12,571 nt of DNA from Deltaproteobacteria bacterium (GTDB lineage Bacteria > Myxococcota_A > JAADFL01), in NCBI GenBank assembly GCA_013152945.1, contig JAADFL010000206.1, positions 1 through 12,571 on the forward strand, read 5' to 3'. The position numbers and the translations under genes are program-made. The notes beneath the pieces were generated by a model. It was not told where the DNA came from. It was given only the letters and a program-made list of their open reading frames with translations, and did no database searches. Shown here piece after piece: positions 7,663 to 12,571 of this stretch (its first letter is position 1; each line of letters begins with the position of its first letter).

Positions 7663-8592
7663 TTATTTATCACCCGTTCCGCGAATGTACCTAATCGCCG
7701 CCAACGCTGCAGCCTGTCCGTCACCTACTGCAATCGCCGTATGCCTGTCCGCGCCCCTCCTTAAATCTCCTGCCAGAAAAAGCCCCGGCACATCGGTCGC
7801 ACCCCAGGCATCTGCATGATCGGCACTCCCCAACCCTGTTGGAAGTATCGAAAAATCAGTGTACCTTCCCACGCAGGCCAGAGCTGCATCTACTGCTTCC
7901 TGGTACACCCTTTCACCCTGTCTCACTTCCATTAGCAAGGACGAAGAAGACAAATCCATGGCCTGTACTGTGACATCGGTCAGCACTTTCACCCTGCTCC
8001 TCTTTACTTGGCGCTCCAGATGTGAAGCGGATTTCAGCCGGGAACCCCTGACAAGTATGGTAACCTTGGCCCCTCTATCAAAAAGAGCCAAAGACTGGTC
8101 CACTGCAACATCGCCAGCACCAATAACAAAAACGCGCTTCCCGGACAAATCACCACCTGCAACCTGCTGGATCTGTACGATGGTATTAAACAGCCTGATA
8201 CCCATTACCTGTTCTTCTCCGGGTATGCCCAGAGATTTCCAGTTGGCACCGTAAGCGGCGATTACCACCTTGCACAATCTCTCTCCCATATCAGAGATTA
8301 CCCTGAATCCACCGGGTTCCTTCCTTACACCTGTCACCTTCTCTCTGTATGCAATGACATTGAACCTGTCGGCTTGGTTTACAATTCGCTGGGCCAGTTC
8401 CCAACCTTCAATACCATTCGCAAACCCCGGATAATTCTCGACCCAACGGGCCGTCCTCAAGGTGCCGCCCGTATCATTACTCTCAAGTACAAGAGAGCCG
8501 AGCCGGGCTCTGTTCACCATAATGGCCGCAGCCAACCCTGCAGGCCCCCCACCGATTATGAGGACATCAAGGTACTCACCGGGATGACTCAT
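7663..8592 (-). CDS. Thioredoxin-reductase-like FAD/NAD(P)H oxidoreductase without the redox CxxC
   Basis: A 309-residue soluble flavoprotein with the low-molecular-weight thioredoxin reductase layout: FAD motif GGGPAG (14-19), GGTLRTARWVENYPGF (42-57), the linker AAYGANWKSLGIPGEE (112-127), a second nucleotide motif GAGDVAVDQSLAL (158-170) for NAD(P)H, and the C-terminal FAD segment DVPGLFLAGD (267-276) with DGQAAALAAI (291-300). Where true thioredoxin reductases carry the CAxC disulfide, just before the second nucleotide motif, this protein has LFNTIVQIQQVAG. Its only cysteines are C107 and C240, so it cannot use the classical dithiol mechanism. It may be an NAD(P)H oxidase or reductase for another acceptor. 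GGAGG (8601-8605) lies 8 nt before the ATG, which overlaps the preceding stop as ATGA, so translation is probably coupled to the hydrolase. Confidence 0.88.
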   Translation of the reverse strand: MSHPGEYLDVLIIGGGPAGLAAAIMVNRARLGSLVLESNDTGGTLRTARWVENYPGFANGIEGWELAQRIVNQADRFNVIAYREKVTGVRKEPGGFRVISDMGERLCKVVIAAYGANWKSLGIPGEEQVMGIRLFNTIVQIQQVAGGDLSGKRVFVIGAGDVAVDQSLALFDRGAKVTILVRGSRLKSASHLERQVKRSRVKVLTDVTVQAMDLSSSSLLMEVRQGERVYQEAVDAALACVGRYTDFSILPTGLGSADHADAWGATDVPGLFLAGDLRRGADRHTAIAVGDGQAAALAAIRYIRGTGDK

Positions 8593-9266
8593 GGTTCATC
8601 CCTCCATGTATCTTCCTCTTGGTTTTCGTGAGACAATGAATGCAAAACCTGGCTGGCCGAGCATAATCTTGCCACGCCGTGGGCCAAGGTCTTGAGTGCC
8701 GATATGTGTAAATCTTCATCAGGAGCGGCGGTAGCATCCATTACCACGACCGGTATCAAATTGCGCACGAACGCTTCGCGGGCGGTGGTATCCACGCATA
8801 GGTGAGTCATGACACCCGTAATAACAAGCTTTTCAGTGCCCCGTTCTTCGAGCAACGTTGAAAGGCCTGTCCTATCAAATGCGGAGTACGTCCGCTTGTG
8901 CAACACCAGGTCGTAAGGTTTGATTTCAATCCTTGGGTCCAAGAGTGAAAGTGGATCGTTCTCCTGTAGCAGATGTCGCCACCACTTTGCCATTGAACCC
9001 GGCATGTCTCCGGGCCGGTGAAAATGCCTTGTAAAATAAACGGGCAGACCGGCCTGCCTGAACTTTTCAGCAATAGCCTTAATATTACCAAGGCAAGCGG
9101 AAGCGGATGGAACAAAGGCATGGGATGACTTATCCAGGAAAAACCGCTGCATGTCCACCACCAATAATGCAGACTTGACAAGTTTGCCCGGCCCCGGATG
9201 TCTTGAATATGGTTCGAGCAGACCGCTCCATGTCCTGACTTTCTGTTCCAGGTTATGCTCGGTCAT
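8589..9266 (-). CDS. Isochorismatase-fold cysteine hydrolase
   Basis: A 225-residue soluble hydrolase of the isochorismatase/nicotinamidase superfamily. The catalytic triad is visible: D38 in ALLVVDMQ, K124 in VLHKRTYSAF and C157 in GVMTHLCVDTTAREAF, the last being the family nucleophile-elbow motif. Members hydrolyse isochorismate, nicotinamide, ureido or other amide substrates. Nothing here fixes the substrate, and the protein lacks an aryl-carrier domain. It heads the six-gene minus-strand run and overlaps the reductase-like gene by 4 nt. The ATG at 9266 has only GAG at 6-nt spacing. A strong GGAGGAGA at 9291-9298 sits 24 nt upstream, too far for this ATG. It would fit a CTG at 9285-9287, which is in frame and would add seven residues, so the N-terminus is uncertain. 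Confidence 0.88.
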   Translation of the reverse strand: MTEHNLEQKVRTWSGLLEPYSRHPGPGKLVKSALLVVDMQRFFLDKSSHAFVPSASACLGNIKAIAEKFRQAGLPVYFTRHFHRPGDMPGSMAKWWRHLLQENDPLSLLDPRIEIKPYDLVLHKRTYSAFDRTGLSTLLEERGTEKLVITGVMTHLCVDTTAREAFVRNLIPVVVMDATAAPDEDLHISALKTLAHGVARLCSASQVLHSLSHENQEEDTWRDEP

Positions 9267-9312
9267 GTACGGCTCTTGAATATTCAGCGCTCTCCTCCAT
9301 TACAGTGGAATA

Positions 9313-9341
9313 TTTTTAGCACATAGACCGGCGTCGGGCAA
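9313..9341 (-). promoter_or_regulatory. Candidate sigma-70 promoter of the isochorismatase-to-tatC operon
   Basis: On the minus strand, TTGCCC (9336-9341) and TAAAAA (9313-9318) are 17 nt apart, each with 4/6 agreement to consensus. The expected start near 9306 leaves a short leader of about 40 nt containing the GGAGGAGA sequence. Transcripts from the tRNA promoter could also read in, because no clear terminator separates them. Confidence 0.35.
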
Positions 9342-9411
9342 TATGCAGATATCGAAAGGAGTTTTCGAGCACGGACAGAGATATTTCAACACCTGAAAGG
9401 TAATAATGTTT

Positions 9412-9499
9412 TGGTGCCGCTGGAAGGACTCGAACCTTCATGGGCGCAAGGCCCGGGGGATTTTGAGTCCCCTGCGTCTACCAGTTCCGCCACAGCGGC
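9412..9499 (-). tRNA. tRNA-Leu(CAA)
   Basis: The minus strand folds into a complete class II tRNA of 88 nt with the CCA encoded (9412-9414). The acceptor stem GCCGCTG pairs with CAGCGGC over 7 bp, and the D arm has GGTAGAC. The anticodon stem GGGGA/TCCCC encloses CTCAAAA, giving anticodon CAA for UUG codons. The long variable arm has stem GGGC/GCCC, and the T arm is GAAGG-TTCGAGT-CCTTC. The long variable arm and the anticodon both say leucine. No second copy of the 3' end is seen in the window, so there is no sign of an integration site. Confidence 0.96.
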
Positions 9500-9789
9500 T
9501 CAACAAAAACGAGTATAATAAATGCAACAATCTACAGGAATGTGCAAGAATGAATTTCGTGTTGTCTGTTTTTTTTATAACTTTGTATCCATCAGTCCAT
9601 CTCCCTTTATGAATAGACAAATAGACATATTGCCGGCATCAATTAACGGCATCGAATATAATCGGACAGGGCTGCTCCTTGCAGAATTCGCTTTTTGGCC
9701 GCCGTCAAAATAAACAGAATTATCATTTACAGAGATTGTCGATGGACAACAGGCAAGAAGCGATATCTTCAAACCGGGTTCGAATAAAT
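9500..9789. other. Intergenic region between tRNA-Leu and the lipoprotein gene
   Basis: About 290 nt with no convincing gene. Short open frames on both strands lack ribosome binding sites and recognisable sequence. It holds the tRNA promoter near 9512, a run of eight T on the plus strand (9569-9576) and a hairpin at 9768-9784 (7-bp stem with one G-T pair, 3-nt loop) just past the lipoprotein stop. The hairpin has no U tract, so it is not called a terminator. Confidence 0.6.
9512..9517 (-). promoter_or_regulatory. -10 box of the tRNA-Leu promoter
   Basis: TATACT on the minus strand (5/6 to consensus) ends 12 nt before the tRNA 5' end, giving a start about 5 nt upstream of it. The corresponding -35 region is poor (TTCCTG at 17-nt spacing). 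Confidence 0.45.
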
Positions 9790-10569
9790 CTACTGACCTT
9801 CTGTCTTTCCCTCTCCACCTTGGGTCTTGTTGTCCGAGCCTTCACCCTCTGTCTGGCTCCCCTCGGCTTTGTCACCTTGATTGGCTGCAGGCTGTGCAGG
9901 TTCGGCCTTTTTTTCCTCTTTGACCTTGGCCTTTGCAGGCGGATTAGAGGCCTCCCCGATTATCCTTGAAGCCATTGCCTTGCCCAGCATGGCCATTTCT
10001 CCCACCAGAGCCGATTCTGCAGTGCTTTTTTCATACTCGAACGCCACCATGATTTTGTTTGTCTTGGGACAATATACACCGCCCAGGACCTTGTACTTTA
10101 CGAGTCCCGCCATGTTGCTCACCTGTTGGACATGGCCCACGATAACATAATCCACTTTGAGCCCCGGCATGTTGAGTATCTCTGCAGCCTTTCCAAGCAG
10201 GGTCGCGAGTTTTTGTGGTATTGAACCGAATTCCCCACCGAACTTGCCATCATGCCAGGCCGCCCAGACCAAGCCCCTGGCCAACAATGGCGAAAAGCCG
10301 CCCAGCCCGATGCTGTCCAGGGCAGGCTGTACAGGTTGCAGGCTGATAGCACCCGAACCAAGTGCGCCCATCATGCCGCCCATTATGGCGGCGTTCAACT
10401 TGTTCTGGTCTCCGGGGAGATTTGCCCTGATCGGCATTACCAAGAGTTTCTTGCCCTGTAGATCGAGGCCGTTCTGACCTGCGGGACGCCAAATCTTTTC
10501 CGAGCCGGCGCAAGATGCCACCATACCGGCAACAGCAGCCAAAGCAAACAACTTGGATACTAATTTCAT
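9790..10569 (-). CDS. Lipoprotein of unknown function with charged low-complexity C-terminus
   Basis: A 259-residue exported lipoprotein. A short basic N-region (MKLVSK), hydrophobic core and lipobox VASC place the lipidated Cys at residue 20. Ala at +2 (no Asp) suggests the outer membrane by the E. coli rule. The body (about 38-205) starts with strand KKLLVMPIRA, then a Gly/Met/Ala-rich helix AAIMGGMMGALGSG, and later VDYVIVGHVQQV (139-150), a beta pair around C167 and a final helix. This order loosely resembles the CsgG/LpoB-type fold (opening strand, then a DYVIxG strand), but I cannot confirm homology. From about 207 the tail is Lys/Glu/Pro/Ala- then Gly/Glu/Gln-rich and surely disordered. 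AAGGAGG (10575-10581) at 5 nt supports the ATG. It is transcribed alone, divergently from the membrane-protein operon. Confidence 0.85.
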   Translation of the reverse strand: MKLVSKLFALAAVAGMVASCAGSEKIWRPAGQNGLDLQGKKLLVMPIRANLPGDQNKLNAAIMGGMMGALGSGAISLQPVQPALDSIGLGGFSPLLARGLVWAAWHDGKFGGEFGSIPQKLATLLGKAAEILNMPGLKVDYVIVGHVQQVSNMAGLVKYKVLGGVYCPKTNKIMVAFEYEKSTAESALVGEMAMLGKAMASRIIGEASNPPAKAKVKEEKKAEPAQPAANQGDKAEGSQTEGEGSDNKTQGGEGKTEGQ

Positions 10570-10600
10570 TCTACCCTCCTTTAAATTGAATACCTGGTGA

Positions 10601-10631
10601 AATAAAGAACAGGTAACGAAACAATTGTCAA
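10601..10631 (-). promoter_or_regulatory. Candidate promoter of the lipoprotein gene
   Basis: A perfect TTGACA lies at 10626-10631 on the minus strand. The best -10 is TTTATT (10601-10606) at 19-nt spacing or CTTTAT at 18 nt, so the -10 is weak. The leader would be about 25-30 nt and contain AAGGAGG. Confidence 0.45.
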
Positions 10632-10670
10632 ATGATTTTAGTCATAGTATGCCACTTCATGTTCCGACTT

Positions 10671-10685
10671 TCAACATGCTGTTGA
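10671..10685. promoter_or_regulatory. 15-nt palindrome, possible operator
   Basis: TCAACATGCTGTTGA is a perfect 6-bp inverted repeat around TGC. It sits 9 nt upstream of the candidate -35 box of the plus-strand operon and about 40 nt upstream of the lipoprotein -35, between divergent genes. That position suits a dimeric activator or a shared regulator. No regulator gene is nearby. Confidence 0.35.
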
Positions 10686-10694
10686 TGTCCCCTC

Positions 10695-10724
10695 TTACAA
10701 AACATTGGGTGCTTGTGCTAGATT
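10695..10724 (+). promoter_or_regulatory. Candidate extended -10 promoter of the membrane-protein/DegT operon
   Basis: TAGATT (10719-10724) is preceded by TGC (extended -10). A weak TTACAA (10695-10700) lies 18 nt upstream. The predicted start near 10731 would fall downstream of the ATG at 10725 and so exclude that codon, favouring the TTG at 10749. Confidence 0.4.
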
Positions 10725-10748
10725 ATGCCGAACAAAGGAGTGAACATT

Positions 10749-11117
10749 TTGAACGTGCTTCTATACCTTGAGGATACAGCTACCCTGCTCGCCTTACTGG
10801 CCTTTATCGGCGGTTCGTTTTGGCTGTCCTTTTCCCTTGTCAAGCAACTATCAAAAGAGACCCCTATTAAGAAATGGCTCCATTTGTCCATGGAAATCGC
10901 TATCCTGGCCGGACAAACCCTGCTCTTCCTTTCACTGGCGGCTCTCCTCGTTATTACGCTTCTACGCTGGTCCCTTGAACTTGAAAAACCAATGACAGCA
11001 GCCTTGCTCGTATCCGCAGAAATAATAGGCGCAATCATTTCAGCCTTGGCAGCGTTCAAGACACTTCATCGCATCCTGGGTGCAGAGAAAAAAAATGGCA
11101 GAGAAGGCAACAAATGA
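10749..11117 (+). CDS. Small three-helix membrane protein of unknown function
   Basis: About 122 residues counted from TTG at 10749, which follows GGAG (10737-10740) at 8 nt. The longest frame begins at ATG 10725 (130 residues), but that codon has no ribosome binding site and abuts the likely -10 box. Three hydrophobic helices are visible, around ATLLALLAFIGGSFWLSF, AILAGQTLLFLSLAALLVITLL and ALLVSAEIIGAIISALAA. They are separated by a basic loop (KQLSKETPIKKW) and a short acidic one (SLELEKP), with a basic tail. I do not recognise the family. The stop overlaps the ATG of the PLP-enzyme gene (ATGA), so the two are made together. A membrane partner, anchor or lipid carrier-type role for the next enzyme is inference. 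Confidence 0.8.
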   Translation: MNVLLYLEDTATLLALLAFIGGSFWLSFSLVKQLSKETPIKKWLHLSMEIAILAGQTLLFLSLAALLVITLLRWSLELEKPMTAALLVSAEIIGAIISALAAFKTLHRILGAEKKNGREGNK

Positions 11118-12316
11118 CAGCACAGATTACCAGACATGAAATTCCTTGGGGATTTAAGGAAATCGAATATATTATTTCTCAATTGCTATCGCCCCCCGGA
11201 AAAGAAGAGTTGTCAGCTCTCGAAGAGGAAACAGCAGCCCATGTGGGTGCTGAATTCGCCGTATCGGTCCCGACTTGCAGCCAAGGCATTGAATGGTCCA
11301 TCGATCTGCTCACAAAGCCCGGTGCAAAAATAGGAATACCAAGGTTCAGTCATCCTGAATTGCCGCGATTGGTAAGACGTATCCACCGGATTCCGTTCAT
11401 CGTTGATGCAGATCCTATAACAAGGATCATAACGCCGGAGCGCCTGGAAGCAGTATCAGGGAAGGTCAAGCTCCAGGCCGTAGTTGCCGCCCACTTATAC
11501 GGAAGGCCCTGCGACATCCATGGATTGAAGCAGGCGGCTCCTTTGGTTCCGATCATCGGCGATGGTGCGCATGCCCTGGGTGCAGGTACAAAAGGCAACA
11601 TGGTAGGCGGCATGGAGCATGCCTGCTCTTTCAGCTTCAGAATCGGAAAACCCATAGTCTGCGATCCCGGCGGAATCGTTACAACCAACGACAAAAAACT
11701 AGCCATGCAGCTACGGGAAAGGTCCGGACATGTCGAAATGATGTCTTTACATCAAGCTTTGGCAAGAATTGCGTCGGTACTGGCCCATTTGGCTGTACTA
11801 CGTTCACCTTTTTTTCCTCTCCTCGTCATGCCTTTTTTCAGGCTCCTCGATCGGGCTGTCCCGGGCCTGTCGGAAAAATACTGGACAGGCAGGCTTGGAT
11901 TCCCACTTCAACGCGAAACAAACCCTGTCAACCTGCATCCACTCCTTGCAGGACTTGCCCGGTTGCAACTTCAGACCCTGGACAGGAGAACAGCCTCCCA
12001 AGTGGCGAATGCCCGTTTGATAAAGGCAAGAGTAACCGACTTCGAGAATATCAATCTGCCTTCCATCGATGATGGATGCTCGTTTCTCTCCTTTCCCGTG
12101 CATTGCAACCAATCCTTCGAAGCCGTTCGTATACTAAGATCGCTTGGTATCGATTCCCGGCTCGATTACATAACTGATTTATGGGCGCCGGATAAAGATG
12201 CGACCATATTCTTCCCGCCCAATCATTTCAGGCTCTCAATACCGGAGGTCGAAAGAGTAGCAAAGGCACTCGAGATACTCGACGACAATCTGTCGAAAAA
12301 GAGTATCTATCACTAG
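11114..12316 (+). CDS. DegT/DnrJ/EryC1-type PLP-dependent enzyme with hydrophobic insert
   Basis: A 400-residue fold-type I PLP enzyme. Family members mostly transaminate nucleotide- or lipid-linked keto-sugars for surface polysaccharide, or make related amino compounds. Visible landmarks: TCSQGIEW (54-61) in place of the usual phosphate-binding GTxAL, AAHLYGRPCDI (125-135), DGAHALGA with the PLP-ring Asp D150, FSFRIGKPIVCDPGG with the Schiff-base K179, and NLHPLLAGLARLQLQTLDRR (273-292), matching the helix that usually reads like AAxGxxQLxxLD. Between about 205 and 250 there is a hydrophobic/basic segment (AVLRSPFFPLLVMPFFRLL) longer than the usual connector, which could touch the membrane. 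The catalytic residues are kept, so activity is likely, but the substrate is unknown and the sequence is divergent. Its start overlaps the upstream membrane-protein stop. Confidence 0.82.
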   Translation: MTAQITRHEIPWGFKEIEYIISQLLSPPGKEELSALEEETAAHVGAEFAVSVPTCSQGIEWSIDLLTKPGAKIGIPRFSHPELPRLVRRIHRIPFIVDADPITRIITPERLEAVSGKVKLQAVVAAHLYGRPCDIHGLKQAAPLVPIIGDGAHALGAGTKGNMVGGMEHACSFSFRIGKPIVCDPGGIVTTNDKKLAMQLRERSGHVEMMSLHQALARIASVLAHLAVLRSPFFPLLVMPFFRLLDRAVPGLSEKYWTGRLGFPLQRETNPVNLHPLLAGLARLQLQTLDRRTASQVANARLIKARVTDFENINLPSIDDGCSFLSFPVHCNQSFEAVRILRSLGIDSRLDYITDLWAPDKDATIFFPPNHFRLSIPEVERVAKALEILDDNLSKKSIYH

Positions 12317-12430
12317 AATCCTTGTACCAGGTTGCGAGGGGCAATAATGCAGGAAGTTCAGGTGCCTGTTTTTTCACGATTTTGTCATAACCAAAATAAG
12401 AATAAAACAACAGCAGGGGCCAAGGAGGGC
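12317..12430. other. Intergenic region between convergent genes
   Basis: Holds a possible weak plus-strand terminator: CAGG (12350-12353) pairs with CCTG (12365-12368), followed by six T (12369-12374). The stem is only 4 bp with an 11-nt loop, so this is a low-confidence signal. No gene was seen. Confidence 0.35.
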
Positions 12431-12571
12431 CTATCTCCTGTAACCATGAAATGTATAATGAATCCTGCAGGGCACCTTCATTAGTGCTCCCGTGTATATC
12501 TCGTCCGGCGGCACCAAGCCGTCACACTCTCCCTCCAAGTTCTTTAAGTCCGCTTGGAAATAGCCGTTGAT
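12431..12571 (-). CDS. C-terminal fragment of an unidentified protein (5' end outside window)
   Basis: The minus-strand frame is open from the window edge to TAG (12431-12433), giving 46 residues that end CRIHYTFHGYRR. The visible part starts INGYFQADLKNLEGECDG and includes VPPDEIYTG. The composition (two cysteines, alternating hydrophobic residues near the end, aromatic/basic terminus) looks like the final beta strands of a folded domain, not random frame. I do not recognise it. The frame is short and the call rests on composition and on the absence of a better explanation for this stretch. Confidence 0.5.
   Translation of the reverse strand: MNGYFQADLKNLEGECDGLVPPDEIYTGALMKVPCRIHYTFHGYRR

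Noticed and set aside
9412-9499. tRNA-Leu as an integration site for a genomic island
   Set aside because: No direct repeat of the tRNA 3' end, integrase or phage gene is visible; the flanking genes look like ordinary chromosomal genes.
9575-9772. Minus-strand 65-codon frame between the tRNA and the lipoprotein gene
   Set aside because: It begins at a TTG without a ribosome binding site and shows no recognisable or biased sequence.
9768-9784. Hairpin with GGTTCGAAT resembling a tRNA T-arm
   Set aside because: No acceptor or anticodon stem surrounds it and no U tract follows, so it is neither a tRNA remnant nor a convincing terminator.

Overview
The window reads as chromosomal DNA of a Gram-negative bacterium, most likely from a deltaproteobacterial-grade lineage (Myxococcota or Desulfobacterota). 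The pointers are a truncated surface protein ending in an Asp-X repeat plus a Gly-Gly-Cys / membrane-helix / basic-tail signal like MYXO-CTERM, a lipobox lipoprotein, a two-membrane Tat system of TatB/TatC type, and a chemoreceptor signalling tip of the [10 protein letters not shown] type that I recall from that group. Base composition is moderate (about half GC by eye), so it is not a high-GC Myxococcus-type genome. The lineage call is inference.

Layout. Positions 1-198 (+) hold the C-terminus of the sorted surface protein. Positions 309-1706 (+) encode a B12-binding-domain-type radical SAM enzyme of unknown substrate, possibly from a leaderless mRNA. From 9266 down to 1753 the minus strand carries six tightly packed genes: isochorismatase-fold hydrolase, thioredoxin-reductase-like flavoprotein lacking the redox CxxC, class A penicillin-binding protein (PBP1A type), methyl-accepting chemotaxis protein, tatB-like and tatC. 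Gaps are 48 nt or less and three junctions overlap, so this is probably one transcript with a candidate promoter near 9313-9341. Just upstream, also on the minus strand, is a tRNA-Leu(CAA) at 9412-9499.

Positions 9500-9789 contain no convincing gene. A lipoprotein of unknown function (9790-10569, -) is transcribed divergently from a two-gene plus-strand operon: a three-helix membrane protein (about 10749-11117) translationally coupled to a DegT/DnrJ/EryC1-type PLP enzyme (11114-12316). The intergenic space between them holds two candidate promoters and a 15-nt palindrome. The window ends with the C-terminus of an unidentified minus-strand gene (12431-12571).

How the genes may work together: the long operon has an envelope theme (peptidoglycan synthesis, Tat export, transmembrane sensing), with two soluble enzymes at its head whose link to the rest is unclear. 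The lipoprotein has a layout loosely like the LpoB/CsgG fold, which would fit an envelope role, but this is weak. No mobile element, CRISPR array or phage gene was seen. The most unusual items are the symmetric four-by-28-residue repeats in the chemoreceptor, the CxxC-less reductase coupled to an isochorismatase-fold enzyme, and the DegT-like enzyme with a hydrophobic insert coupled to a small membrane protein.
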